NCBI GenBank assembly: GCA_018433775.1
Contig: JAHDQN010000032.1
Span: forward strand, 1-63,850
Origin: Deltaproteobacteria bacterium
GTDB lineage: Bacteria > Desulfobacterota > Desulfomonilia > UBA1062
DNA length: 63,850 nucleotides
Direction: 5' to 3'
Both the position numbers and the translations under genes were made by a program. Below are positions 49,317 through 58,659 of this stretch, piece by piece. Below the pieces are notes generated by a model. That model did not search any database and was not told the origin of the DNA. It saw nothing but the letters and a program-made list of their open reading frames with translations. Position 1 is the stretch's first letter; each line of letters starts with the position of its first letter.

Positions 49317-50066
49317 CTATTCAGCTTCTCCGAGATAGATTTCCCTGACCAGAGCGTTGTTTCGTATTTCTTCTACCGTACCGGATGTTACGACCGTTCC
49401 GTTGTGTAATACCCAGATGGTGTCGGAAATCGAGAAGATCACCTTCATATCGTGTTCGCAAAGAAAAACCGTACAATTGTTCTCTTTCATGATTCTCTTG
49501 ATCGTTTCGAGAATCCCACCCTTCTCTTCCGAAGACATTCCGGCAGTAGGTTCGTCCAACAGAAGCAGGCTGGGGTTCGATGCCAGTGCGATCCCTACCT
49601 CAAGCCTCTTCTGGTCGCCATGGGAGAGTTCTCCTGCCAGGGTGTTTGCCTCCTTCGCAAGCCCTATTCTATCGATCAATTCCATGATTTCGTTTCTGCC
49701 GATGCTTTTTGCAGGTGTGAGCATTTTCAATGCCTGCCTCTTGTATCCCAGGACCGCTATCATGATATTGTCGTAGACAGTGAAGCGGGGAAAATTATTT
49801 ACTATCTGAAACGACCGTGCAATTCCCGTATGAACGATTTCTACCGGAGAGTGTGCGGTGATGTCTTTGCCCTGGAAGAATATTTTTCCTGCATCGGGCT
49901 TTATGAGCCCGGTTATCAGATTGAACAGGGTCGTTTTCCCAGCGCCGTTGGGCCCGATTATCGAACACACCTCTCCCTTTTTGATCGAGAGGCTCACCTT
50001 GTTTGTGGCCTTTAAACCCCGAAAGCTCTTATCCAGTCCGATGATTTCGAAGAAAGTATCTCCCAT
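49317..50066 (-). CDS. livG: Branched-chain amino acid ABC transporter ATPase, LivG type
   Basis: A 249-aa ABC ATPase with a Walker A (GPNGAGKTTLF), signature (LSHGDQKRLEVG) and Walker B (LLLLDEPTAGMS), followed by the LivG-type C-terminal end. The family moves branched-chain amino acids, urea, aromatic acids and other hydrophobic substrates, so the ligand is open. Fifth gene of the transporter cluster in transcription order. Confidence 0.93.
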   Translation of the reverse strand: MGDTFFEIIGLDKSFRGLKATNKVSLSIKKGEVCSIIGPNGAGKTTLFNLITGLIKPDAGKIFFQGKDITAHSPVEIVHTGIARSFQIVNNFPRFTVYDNIMIAVLGYKRQALKMLTPAKSIGRNEIMELIDRIGLAKEANTLAGELSHGDQKRLEVGIALASNPSLLLLDEPTAGMSSEEKGGILETIKRIMKENNCTVFLCEHDMKVIFSISDTIWVLHNGTVVTSGTVEEIRNNALVREIYLGEAE

Positions 50067-50090
50067 ACGTTCTACTCACCCTTTCGTATA

Positions 50091-51068
50091 TTACCCACGT
50101 TGGTTATGCCCCGATTTCTTGAAGAAGGATTGTATCTTCTTGGGGAGGTGTCCTGTTAAGCCCATGATGCCGCTCGGCATGAAAATGACCAGAAGGCAGA
50201 TACTGATTCCGAGAAACAGCAGCCAATGTTGTGTAAGGGAAGTGATATACGTCTGCAAAATGATCAGGGCAGCTGCCCCGACCATGGGACCGATGAACGT
50301 GTTCACCCCTCCCAGTATGCAGATCATGACGAAGTCACCGGACTTGATCCAGTGCGCATAAGACGGAAATGTGCTTTGTGTATGAAGTACGAACAACATT
50401 CCTGCAATTCCGCAGATAAAGCTCGAAATGATGAATGCGATATAGCGGTGCCTCAACACATTGCTTCCGGTGCAGGTGACCCTGTTCGGGTTTTCCCGGA
50501 TCGCCTGCTGGATCCATCCGAAAGGTGAGTTCAGCAGGATCTTGGTACATATCAACACAGTAAAAACGACTATGGCGGTGAAGATATAAACGGCGTCGAT
50601 GCTGCTCAAGAGTTCGGGTATCTCAACCCCGGTTATCCCGGTATCGCCTCCTAAGATCGGCACCTTGCGAATAAGCGTCCAGAGAACCATACATGATGCT
50701 GCACTCACGATCGCATAATAAAACTCGTAAAGGCGGGTGATGATGATTCCGAAAACCGCACCCACGACTGCAGCCATTGCTGGAGCAATGATCAGCACCG
50801 CAAGGAAAGGGAGATTTGTTTCTTTGATCAGCAGTGCTGTTGCATAGGCTCCTGAGGCAAAGAATGCCGCGTGCCCGAATGGAAGCGAACCCCCGAAGCC
50901 GAGCAAAAGGTTCACCGACATGGCCGCCAGTCCCATGATAAGGATTTCCGTCAAGAGATTTGTCCAAAAGATGGACCCGAAAAAGGGCACGATCATCAGG
51001 ATAACGAATACAGCGACATACCACGTCCATTCTCTTGTCCCAGCTTGTAGATTACGTATTTTGTCCAT
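50091..51068 (-). CDS. livM: ABC transporter permease, LivM type
   Basis: A 325-aa membrane protein with about nine helices. The LivM signature is present (LLLGFGGSLPFGHAAFFASGAY) along with the cytoplasmic loop NPNRVTCTGSNVLRHRYIAF. It forms the channel with LivH. It precedes livG by 24 nt. Confidence 0.93.
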   Translation of the reverse strand: MDKIRNLQAGTREWTWYVAVFVILMIVPFFGSIFWTNLLTEILIMGLAAMSVNLLLGFGGSLPFGHAAFFASGAYATALLIKETNLPFLAVLIIAPAMAAVVGAVFGIIITRLYEFYYAIVSAASCMVLWTLIRKVPILGGDTGITGVEIPELLSSIDAVYIFTAIVVFTVLICTKILLNSPFGWIQQAIRENPNRVTCTGSNVLRHRYIAFIISSFICGIAGMLFVLHTQSTFPSYAHWIKSGDFVMICILGGVNTFIGPMVGAAALIILQTYITSLTQHWLLFLGISICLLVIFMPSGIMGLTGHLPKKIQSFFKKSGHNQRG

Positions 51069-51086
51069 GTCTCTCTATCAGCTCCT

Positions 51087-51965
51087 TTAGACTCGTGCTT
51101 CCGACTTTCCGAAAAGTCCCTGTGGCCTGAACAATAAAACCACGGCAACAATCACATACATGATGACTTCCGCAAACTCAGGCAGTACGGGAACGGCCAA
51201 GGCTTCAACTACGCCGATTATCGTCGCCCCCAGCAGGGCTCCGGTTATGCTGCCGGCACCGCCGATAATGACGACAGAGAAAACAATCATGATCATCTCG
51301 TTATCCATTCCCAACATGCCGGTCGTCATCGGAGCTGCGGCTACAGAGGCGAGGCCCGCCAGAGCTGTACCCGCGACAAACACGAGAGTGAACACCCGCG
51401 ACACGTTTACCCCAGCAGTCATGGTCATTTCTCGACTATAGGTACAAGCTCGGATAATACTTCCAATTTTTGTTCTGTATAGCACTGCAAACATTGCGAG
51501 AGCAGTCGCCAGACTGATAGCGATGATAAACAGGTTGTATTTTGTTATGGTAATGCCGCCCAAGCTGAAGAACCCGCGAAATACCTCCGGCATTCCAACG
51601 GAGTATGGACTTACCCCCCAAATAATCTTCACCACATCAGCGATGATATAGGTGACTCCAATGGAAAGTAAAAGCTGCATCACATGTTCAGCTTTGTACA
51701 CCCTCCGGAACAGAAATGTTTCTGTAAGACCACCCAGTACAAAACCGAACACCAGCGGTATGATAAAAAAGGCCACTGCAAAATTCCCGGTGAACTTCAC
51801 CACACTGTAGCAAATGAAAATTCCTAGCATATAAAAAGCACCGTGGGCAAAATTGATCACCTTAAGAACACCGAATATCAGGGTGAGTCCAGAGGCGAGA
51901 AGAAAATATATCATTGCCCTGCTCAATCCCGCGATTAGTAAGCTGATCCAGATATCCCCACTCAT
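51087..51965 (-). CDS. livH: ABC transporter permease, LivH type
   Basis: A 292-aa membrane protein with about eight helices, opening with LLASGLTLIFGVLKVINFAHGAFYML, the LivH hallmark. The cytoplasmic coupling loop is RACTYSREMTMTAGVNVSRVF. It starts 126 nt after the binding-protein gene and ends 18 nt before livM. Confidence 0.93.
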   Translation of the reverse strand: MSGDIWISLLIAGLSRAMIYFLLASGLTLIFGVLKVINFAHGAFYMLGIFICYSVVKFTGNFAVAFFIIPLVFGFVLGGLTETFLFRRVYKAEHVMQLLLSIGVTYIIADVVKIIWGVSPYSVGMPEVFRGFFSLGGITITKYNLFIIAISLATALAMFAVLYRTKIGSIIRACTYSREMTMTAGVNVSRVFTLVFVAGTALAGLASVAAAPMTTGMLGMDNEMIMIVFSVVIIGGAGSITGALLGATIIGVVEALAVPVLPEFAEVIMYVIVAVVLLFRPQGLFGKSEARV

Positions 51966-52091
51966 ATTAACTTCTCTCCCCTTCTATCATCTGATCCTCA
52001 TGTTCATTATCCTGTCTGAAGAGACCGGGGGCAGTGAGCATTCACGATAAAATCTCTTGCTGTACCCCCGGATCACCTTACCTTCTTCGCA

Positions 52092-53342
52092 CTATTTCTT
52101 TGCAGCCTTCCGGATGGCATCCCATTCTTCTTTTGTGTACAAATCCTTGTCGCAGGGGACATAAACCAGCTTGCTCTTATCCAGCACCAGGTAGTCCAAT
52201 CCGGGTTCTTCGATCATTGGTGCCCAGATCTGTCCTGAGGTGACCTGATGATCGAAATCACGGATGGTAAAACGCCCCCAGTATGTATCAATGGACATCC
52301 CTTCCAATGCTTTTATTACTGCCATAGTTTCATCCGTGCCTGCTTTTTCAATGGCGTTTGCCACCATGTAGGTGATGTAGTAGCCGGACGAGGCCATTCC
52401 TGACGGCGGTTCGTTCTCGCCGGTGAAGTCGTACCAGGCTTTATAGAAAATTTTCTGACCTTCGTTCTGCGGCCAGCAGGAATCGTCGTAGGTATTGCCC
52501 CAGCCTCCGACAGGCATGCTTTTTCCAAAAGCTTTCCGATATTCTATACTGGCCGGCTCTGCTGTGTTGATGAGCATGGCCTGATCCCAAAGCCCCTGCG
52601 ACTGCCCTTGCTTGAGGAGAGAGACGCAGCCACCGCCCCATATGGTACTGATGACGGCGTCGGGTTTTGTCGTGAGTGCATAACTGATGAATGGTCCATA
52701 ATCCGTTTCTCCGGTACGGGTCCACGGTTCGCCGACGATCTTGATATCAGGCCGTATTTTTTTCAGCCTTTCCACAAAGGGATCGTAGAAGCTTCGGCTG
52801 TACTCATAGTCCCATGCAATCCAGAAAACTCTGGCATCCTTCTTGTCCTTCAGCATCACGTTGCCCAGAATGTCTGCAGCAGCACGGGCTTCAGCCGTAG
52901 AAGTCACCTGATAACGGAAGGTGTACTTGTTCCATTCCTCGGTGGTGACTTTTTCGGTTTTTCCGCCGAAGATAAAGGTGGGCGTCTTGAACTGTTTTGC
53001 GACGGCTGCTCCTGCGAGGGCAACAGCGCTGCCATACCCGGTGAAAATCCAATCCACTTTTTCCCGAGTGATCAACTCGCGGCAGTAGCGGGTGGTAAGT
53101 TCCGGATTGCCCGCGTCATCCCGTACCAGAAACTCAACCTTCTTGCCCTGAAATCCCCCTGCCTTCATAATCTCATCGGCAGCAATCTTATGACCCGTCA
53201 GAATGGATTTGCAGGGCAAGGCCATCGCTCCTGACAAAGGATACACGACGCCGATCTTGAACGTGTCAGCGGCCTGGGATTGGACCTGCGTGAAAAAAAT
53301 CAGACACAAGCCAATAAAAACGGTAGATATCCATTTCTTCAT
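52092..53342 (-). CDS. Periplasmic substrate-binding protein of the Liv-type ABC transporter
   Basis: A 416-aa exported protein. A signal peptide covers about 1-24 (FIGLCLIFFTQVQSQAA). The mature part opens IGVVYPLSGAMALPC and keeps the type I periplasmic-binding fold with KIAADEIMKAGG. It binds the ligand and delivers it to LivH/LivM. The ligand is not clear: the pattern is nearer to the general hydrophobic-acid-binding group than to strict LivK. A GGAGGATGCATCA site precedes the ATG. Confidence 0.92.
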   Translation of the reverse strand: MKKWISTVFIGLCLIFFTQVQSQAADTFKIGVVYPLSGAMALPCKSILTGHKIAADEIMKAGGFQGKKVEFLVRDDAGNPELTTRYCRELITREKVDWIFTGYGSAVALAGAAVAKQFKTPTFIFGGKTEKVTTEEWNKYTFRYQVTSTAEARAAADILGNVMLKDKKDARVFWIAWDYEYSRSFYDPFVERLKKIRPDIKIVGEPWTRTGETDYGPFISYALTTKPDAVISTIWGGGCVSLLKQGQSQGLWDQAMLINTAEPASIEYRKAFGKSMPVGGWGNTYDDSCWPQNEGQKIFYKAWYDFTGENEPPSGMASSGYYITYMVANAIEKAGTDETMAVIKALEGMSIDTYWGRFTIRDFDHQVTSGQIWAPMIEEPGLDYLVLDKSKLVYVPCDKDLYTKEEWDAIRKAAKK

Positions 53343-53468
53343 TGATGCATCCTCCCTCTATATTTTTATTCATTATCGTAAAGTGCCTGACCTGGTATCG
53401 AGCCGGGCAGATACGCTTTCCGATCATCATTCTATTCGGGGTGCCTCCCTTTTCCGTGGTTCGTTTCT

Positions 53469-54197
53469 TCACACGGAGAGATATTCGCTCACGATGGATT
53501 CATTATTGTGCAGGTCTTTGAATGTACCCTGATATTTGATTTCTCCCATATCAATAATGCTGCAGGCATCGCCCAGCCTGGATGCGAATTTCACATTCTG
53601 TTCAGTCAGCAGGATTGATGTGTTTTCTGCTTTCAATATTTCTATCTGCTCTCCAATCGATGCAATGACCACCGGAGCAAGACCGATGGTCGGCTCATCA
53701 AGGATGAGCAGCTCGGGATTTCCCATGAGGGCTTTTGCGACACAGAGTATCTGTTGCTGGCCGCCACTCAGGCTTCCTGCCCATCTCTTTTCAAACTCTT
53801 TCAGAATAGGAAAGAGATCATAGATCTTTTCTATGGTCCAGATCACCCTTTTCTCATCAGAACGCGGTCTCATTTTGCCGATTTCAAGGTTTTCCTTCAC
53901 GGTCAGGTTTCCGAAGATGCGGTTGTCACTGAAGGCGGGGATGACCCCACTGGAAGCGATCCGGTGCGCGGGTGTCTTGATGATATTTTTTCCCTGGTAC
54001 CACACCTCACCTGAGCTTGCCGGCACCAATCCACAGATGCTTTTAATCAGAGTAGTCTTTCCTGCACCATTGCGGCCTAATAGACAGGTGACCTCGCCCT
54101 GTCTCACTATAAGAGACACACCGAACAGGATATGGCTCAAACCATAATACGTGTGCAGATCCTTGACTTCCAACACTATCTTATGAATTTTACCCAT
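53469..54197 (-). CDS. livF: ABC transporter ATPase, LivF type
   Basis: A 242-aa ABC ATPase. It has a Walker A (GRNGAGKTTLIKS), signature (LSGGQQQILCVAKAL) and Walker B (LLILDEPTIGLAP). It pairs with LivG. It is the second gene of the cluster, 71 nt after the TetR gene. Confidence 0.93.
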   Translation of the reverse strand: MGKIHKIVLEVKDLHTYYGLSHILFGVSLIVRQGEVTCLLGRNGAGKTTLIKSICGLVPASSGEVWYQGKNIIKTPAHRIASSGVIPAFSDNRIFGNLTVKENLEIGKMRPRSDEKRVIWTIEKIYDLFPILKEFEKRWAGSLSGGQQQILCVAKALMGNPELLILDEPTIGLAPVVIASIGEQIEILKAENTSILLTEQNVKFASRLGDACSIIDMGEIKYQGTFKDLHNNESIVSEYLSV

Positions 54198-54268
54198 TTT
54201 CCCCTCTTATTTTCTATGGTCCTTTCTTGTTGAAATAGAGCACGAGTTATTGAAGACGACCGTCACTG

Positions 54269-54877
54269 CTATTTTCTTCTCTGCAGACCGCTGACAGAAA
54301 AATGAAAAATATAGTCAGCGACATCATCCATTGTCATTTGACCTTTAGGAGAATACCAGATAATCGTTCGGGTAATCATGGAAGCAATGTTCCGCGCAGC
54401 CATTCTAGGGCTGGTCTCGCTGAACTCCTGTTCCTCGACTCCTCTTTGGATTATCCCAGCAAGAATCTGATCGTATTCATCCCGAAGATAAATCACTTTT
54501 TCCCGGTTGCTTCTCGAAAGTCTTTCCAGTCCGGTATCGAACAAAGAACGTGATGTTTTCTGATAATTCAGAACATGCTTGATGTGAATATGAATGAACT
54601 CACGCAACTGCTCGCTCGGCTTCGCAACATGGCCTTCGTCGAAGCAGCGAATTCTTTCAAGCAAGCGTAAGTTCTGCGTATAAAGAAACTCGAAGAGCAA
54701 CTCTTCTTTGCGATGGAAAAAATTGTAGATATTAGAAGGCTTGCATTTGCATGCCTTGGCGATATCCCTCATGGATGCGCCACTATAGCCCTTTTTCCAG
54801 AAGATAGTGCTGGCCTTATTGACTATCTGTTCTCTTCGAGGGCTCATGCTTCTGTTTTCCTTGATCGATCGAGTCAT
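54269..54877 (-). CDS. TetR/AcrR-family transcriptional regulator
   Basis: A 202-aa regulator. The N-terminal helix-turn-helix is clear (IVNKASTIFWKKGYSGASMRDIAKACKCKPSNIYNFFHRKEELLFEF in outline), and the C-terminal ligand-binding domain is about 140 residues with LFDTGLERLSRSNREKVIYLRDEY. It probably represses its own operon in response to the transported substrate or its CoA ester. It is the first gene of the block, with a leader of about 470 nt. Confidence 0.93.
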   Translation of the reverse strand: MTRSIKENRSMSPRREQIVNKASTIFWKKGYSGASMRDIAKACKCKPSNIYNFFHRKEELLFEFLYTQNLRLLERIRCFDEGHVAKPSEQLREFIHIHIKHVLNYQKTSRSLFDTGLERLSRSNREKVIYLRDEYDQILAGIIQRGVEEQEFSETSPRMAARNIASMITRTIIWYSPKGQMTMDDVADYIFHFSVSGLQRRK

Positions 54878-55702
54878 GGCGAGGTCGAGAGCTTCGATGT
54901 CATGGCATAGACGTACTTTTCACACATTTCTCATCGCCTCCATCTTTCCAAAAACCCATATTGGGCTGTATGTTATTGATAACCCTATGGCGATTCCTGC
55001 TGTGCCATGGTCAGAGTCAGCTACTGAATCTCCCGACAGCTACGTTTGGATGCAACAAAACTGCCCCCCGGAAAAGATATTATACATGGCGTGACCTCTT
55101 CTGCTGTGTTGCTGAATTCTTCGGGACGTGTTCGAAATTCCGGGTATGCTTCTGGAGAAGATTCCGTATGACTGACTGCCGACAAAACATGAATCAGCCC
55201 GGCGTTCTTTACCTCGAAGGCCGAAAGGACAAAGCAGTACATCCTCTATATCAATAATCATCACCAAAATTACTCTCCTACTCCTCAGCAAATCAGGAGA
55301 CTAATTATTTAGTTCATAAACAACCATTAACTTAATTAACGTTCATTAACATCAGTCATATTGCACTTTGACGCTATTGTCAAGTTTTTTCTAAGTTATT
55401 ATTACGCCCTGGTATCAGGGACTGGTTCACACTCATTTCACTCTACTTGTATGCAGAGCCAGGCTCGCTTGAATGCTCTCTATCTACCTGGATTTAAAGG
55501 ATTGAAGCCGTGGGGTTAAAATGCTCAAGTTCGGCCATCACCATTCCTTTTCAAGACGATAAAAGCATGAAAAGGCTCCATTGCATATTTCCCATTCTCC
55601 AGGCTATCCCAGAAGGAAGGACACGCAGTGACCGAAAAGTAAAGTATTCACTGGAAGGATCAGGAAAAAGGAAAGCCGGAAAAGAAATTGTATGAGGAAA
55701 TT
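54878..55702. other. AT-rich non-coding region upstream of tetR
   Basis: These 825 nt contain no supported gene on either strand. Short open frames (longest about 98 codons) have no ribosome sites and no recognisable features. The stretch is AT-rich at 55300-55400, and holds the tetR promoter (55355-55383) and three ATTAAC repeats (55326, 55335, 55345). The lower part, 54878-55300, would be the long tetR leader. Confidence 0.6.
55355..55383 (-). promoter_or_regulatory. Strong sigma-70 promoter upstream of tetR
   Basis: On the minus strand TTGACA (complement of 55378-55383) and TATGAC (complement of 55355-55360) are exactly 17 nt apart. Transcription would start near 55348, within three ATTAAC direct repeats at 55326, 55335 and 55345. 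The repeats are 9-10 nt apart, close to one helical turn, so they may be an operator for the TetR protein. Confidence 0.6.
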
Positions 55703-55776
55703 GGTGGGCCGCGTAGGATTTGAACCTACGACTTCTACCGTGTGAAGGTAGCGCTCTCCCCCTGAGCTAGCGGCCC
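55703..55776 (-). tRNA. tRNA-Val (anticodon CAC)
   Basis: The minus strand folds as a complete tRNA. The acceptor stem is GGGCCGC/GCGGCCC, the D arm is GCTC...GAGC, the anticodon stem CTACC/GGTAG encloses TTCACAC (anticodon CAC), and the T arm is CGTAG-GTTCAAA-TCCTACG. The 3' ACCA is encoded. It reads GUG valine codons. Confidence 0.96.
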
Positions 55777-55793
55777 TTTCCAATGGTGTGAGA

Positions 55794-55823
55794 TATATAC
55801 AGGGCACCGGTCGAGAGTGTCAA
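55794..55823 (-). promoter_or_regulatory. Promoter of the tRNA-Val gene
   Basis: On the minus strand TTGACA (complement of 55818-55823) is followed after 18 nt by TATATA (55794-55799). The start site would be near 55787, 11 nt before the mature tRNA. Confidence 0.7.
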
Positions 55824-55889
55824 GAGGAATGTCGGCTGAGAATTCAGGCTCATGGCCGGATGGCTGCAGATGCGGAATACCTGTGTCGA

Positions 55890-57821
55890 TCACTCCGCGG
55901 GGATCGAGAAGTAGAAGACGGTTCCCTGGTCTTTATCCGAGCTGAGCCAGACCTCGCCCCCCATGATGTTCACCGCCTTTTTCACGATGGACAGGCCGAT
56001 CCCCGTGCCCTCGGCGTGGGACTCGTGGCCGCGGAAGAATATCTCGAAGATGTTTTCCGCGTATTCCCGGGGGATTCCCAGCCCGTTGTCCTTGACGGAG
56101 AAAACGTGGGTGTTGGGCTCGCTCTGATAGCCGATGCTGATCACGAGGTCTCTGTCGGGGTGCGCATATTTGATGGCGTTTGAGATGAGGTTTGAAAACA
56201 CCTGCATGAGCCTCACCCGGTCTGCCTTGATCTGCGGCAGGGGAGATTCGATCACCAGGGTCCCGCCCTTGGAGTCCAGCTGGGGTGCCAGCTCGCGGGA
56301 TATCTCGTCGATGAGCTCGTGGACCGGAAATTCCTCTTTCTTCAGCCTCAGGTTCTCCACTGCGGACAGGGTCAGGAGATCGGTGACGAACTTCTCCATG
56401 CGCTTCCCGCTCTCCCTGACCGCGTTGACATACTCCAATTCCCGTTTGTCGAGCTTCGGTCCTGCGGTCTTGAGAAAGCGCTCGCAAAAACCGTTGATCG
56501 CGATGATCGGGTTTTTGAGATCGTGGGAAACCGTGGAGACAAGGGTGCGCAGCTCTTCGTTGCGCTGGCGGATGAGGTTGATGGCGTCCTTGAGCTCGTC
56601 AGAGGTGTTGGCGATCTCCTGGAAGAGGAGAATGTTCTCCATGACCGTGCCCATGTGCACGCCGATGGTGATGAGCAGGCGCTCGTCATCGGGCGAGATG
56701 ATTCTCTCGCCGAAAGAGCCGATGTTCATGACCCCGATGAGACGGGTGCGCGAGTACAGAGGGATCGAGGCGAAAGACTTGATGCCCTGTTTCTTGAAGG
56801 CCAGGGATCTGATCCGGGCGTCTTTCGACGCGTTCTCGATGATGATGGGCTCGCCCTTTATGGCCACACGGCCCGCTATCCCCTCGCCGATGCGCAGCTT
56901 CTTGATGGCCTGCACCACCTTTTCCGGGATGCCGTAGGAGTAGGCGCACTTGAGCTCCTGCTTCTTCTCGTCGAGCAGATAGATCCACCCGGTCTCGATG
57001 TTCATGATCTGGAGCACCTGCGCCAGGGTGTTCTGAAGGATCTCCTTGAGCTCCATGGATGAGCTCAGGGTCTTGGAGATGAGATTTACCGCGGCGAGAT
57101 CCTGATTTTGTCGCAACAAGCGCCTTTCCAGGGCCACTTTTTCCGTCACGTCGCGCAGCAGGGCGATGGAGGTCCCGGGACGCTCCTCGATGAAATGGAA
57201 GTTGCCTTCCAGGATCTTGACGCCCGAGGGGGTGTTCACGTTGAACCTGCTGAAAAAGCCCCTGGCATGGTCCTGCCTGAGATGCTTGAGATCCTCCCTT
57301 CCCTTCTCATCGAGAAATCCGAATATCTCCCTGCCCAGGACCTGCCCGGCGTCCATCTCCATGATGGCGTTGAACGCGGGATTGCTGAAGGTGATCACCC
57401 CGTGGTTCATAATAATGATGGCATCCGGTGCGTCCTCGATGATCTGGCGGTACCTTCCTTCACGCGACAGGCCGCCGCTCACGAAATCACCAATGAGGAT
57501 ATAGAGCGATTCAAGCTTATAGCCGATGACGTTGATGAAGCCCGAGGCCCTTACCCCGGGCGAGCTCAGGGTCTCAACGATCATGGAAAAAGGCTTGTCC
57601 GTCTCGATGAGCCGCATGAGATTGTTCTCCAGCCTCTCGTCCACGAGAACCTTGTGGATGATCTCGTAAAGAGACTGCCCCATGACGGGCGGCACCGAGG
57701 GCCCGAGGTTGGACTCGAGCACGGGGTTGATATAGATCACGGTCCCGCTTGCATCAAAGGCGCAGACGGCAAACGGGGCCCGGTGAAAGATGCGTTTTAC
57801 CTCAGTAATCACCTTGTTCAT
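55890..57821 (-). CDS. Sensor histidine kinase with PAS and GAF domains
   Basis: I start at the ATG at 57821, 7 nt after the upstream gene; the open frame runs 28 codons further, inside that gene. The 643-aa kinase has two PAS-like domains (about 5-110 and 125-235), a GAF domain (about 265-415), the HisKA helix with His433 (VSHDLKNPI) and an ATPase domain (NLISNAIKYA, DNGLGIP, GTGIGLSIVKK). No transmembrane helix is seen, so it is cytoplasmic. The partner regulator is not in the window. Confidence 0.93.
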   Translation of the reverse strand: MNKVITEVKRIFHRAPFAVCAFDASGTVIYINPVLESNLGPSVPPVMGQSLYEIIHKVLVDERLENNLMRLIETDKPFSMIVETLSSPGVRASGFINVIGYKLESLYILIGDFVSGGLSREGRYRQIIEDAPDAIIIMNHGVITFSNPAFNAIMEMDAGQVLGREIFGFLDEKGREDLKHLRQDHARGFFSRFNVNTPSGVKILEGNFHFIEERPGTSIALLRDVTEKVALERRLLRQNQDLAAVNLISKTLSSSMELKEILQNTLAQVLQIMNIETGWIYLLDEKKQELKCAYSYGIPEKVVQAIKKLRIGEGIAGRVAIKGEPIIIENASKDARIRSLAFKKQGIKSFASIPLYSRTRLIGVMNIGSFGERIISPDDERLLITIGVHMGTVMENILLFQEIANTSDELKDAINLIRQRNEELRTLVSTVSHDLKNPIIAINGFCERFLKTAGPKLDKRELEYVNAVRESGKRMEKFVTDLLTLSAVENLRLKKEEFPVHELIDEISRELAPQLDSKGGTLVIESPLPQIKADRVRLMQVFSNLISNAIKYAHPDRDLVISIGYQSEPNTHVFSVKDNGLGIPREYAENIFEIFFRGHESHAEGTGIGLSIVKKAVNIMGGEVWLSSDKDQGTVFYFSIPAE

Positions 57822-57828
57822 AGTTTCT

Positions 57829-58449
57829 TTAGGAGAGGATGTACGATTCCCCGGGGTCGAGCAGGTGGACGGGGCGTGAGCAGCTCCGGGCGAACTCCTC
57901 GGCATCCTCTCTCGTACCCACGATGTCGCCGAAATGGATGGGAATCGTCACCCCGGCCTTGATGTCTTCCACGGCAAGAGCGGCGTCACGGGCATCCATG
58001 GTATAGGTCCCCCCCACGGGAATGAACGCCAGATCGGCGCTCAGCCCATCCATCTCAGGGATGCGGTCCGTATCACCGGCATGGTATATCCTCTTGCCGC
58101 CGGTCTGGACTACATACCCCAGCCAGTTGTTCGCCCGAGGATGAAAACCCTTGCTGATGTTGTAGGCCGGAATCGCCTCGACTGTGACATCCCCAACGGG
58201 AAGCCTGTCCCCGGGCCCGATGACATCGGTCACCTCGGTGGCGCGCATGGGCGCCGCCACCCGGGTGGAATCGCGTTTCAGCAGCATGATGTCTTCCGGA
58301 GAATAGTGGTCGTAATGGTCGTGAGTCAGAAGAATGATGTCGGCCTTGGGGGAAGAACGGCTCACCTTCCAGGGGTCGATGTAGATGACCCCGGCATTGC
58401 ATCGGATCATGACCCCGGCGTGTCCCAACCAGACAACTTCGATAGACAT
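57829..58449 (-). CDS. Metallo-beta-lactamase-fold hydrolase (UPF0173 type)
   Basis: The ATG at 58449 has GGAGGGAG 5 nt upstream, which decides this start. The 206-aa protein has the metal motif THDHYDHYS and a second histidine strand (YHAGDTDRI). It resembles UPF0173/UlaG-like enzymes. The substrate is unknown. It is transcribed with the histidine kinase, whose ATG is 7 nt after its stop. Confidence 0.9.
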   Translation of the reverse strand: MSIEVVWLGHAGVMIRCNAGVIYIDPWKVSRSSPKADIILLTHDHYDHYSPEDIMLLKRDSTRVAAPMRATEVTDVIGPGDRLPVGDVTVEAIPAYNISKGFHPRANNWLGYVVQTGGKRIYHAGDTDRIPEMDGLSADLAFIPVGGTYTMDARDAALAVEDIKAGVTIPIHFGDIVGTREDAEEFARSCSRPVHLLDPGESYILS

Positions 58450-58474
58450 TGACTCCCTCCGCATGGAATGTGAT

Positions 58475-58483
58475 GTTGAAACA
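58475..58483. repeat. Left copy of a 9-bp inverted site near the hydrolase promoter
   Basis: GTTGAAACA here is matched by its exact inverted copy TGTTTCAAC at 58528-58536. The two sites are 53 bp apart, about five helical turns. The right copy overlaps the -35 box of the promoter below, and this one lies in the transcribed leader, so looping repression is possible. Confidence 0.4.
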
Positions 58484-58506
58484 ATAAGAAGCATAAGATG
58501 CACAAC

Positions 58507-58535
58507 ATCATACAGAAGCGCAGGGCGTGTTTCAA
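58507..58535 (-). promoter_or_regulatory. Sigma-70 promoter of the hydrolase-histidine kinase operon
   Basis: On the minus strand TTGAAA (complement of 58530-58535) and TATGAT (complement of 58507-58512) are 17 nt apart. Transcription would start near 58500, about 50 nt before the hydrolase start codon. Confidence 0.6.
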
Positions 58536-58659
58536 CAAAAAATCTCTCTGCTTCCGCGACAGTGTCTGCCCCCGCCCAAGCACGGAGGCGCAGACGCAGA
58601 CAGACCGTGTTCCCGGAACTCGCGCGGGAATTCTCACCGGAACAGGACTTTTCTGGAGC

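Noticed and set aside
55021..55291. Short minus-strand frames of 73-83 codons in the tetR leader
   Set aside because: They overlap each other in different frames, and none has a ribosome site or conserved features.
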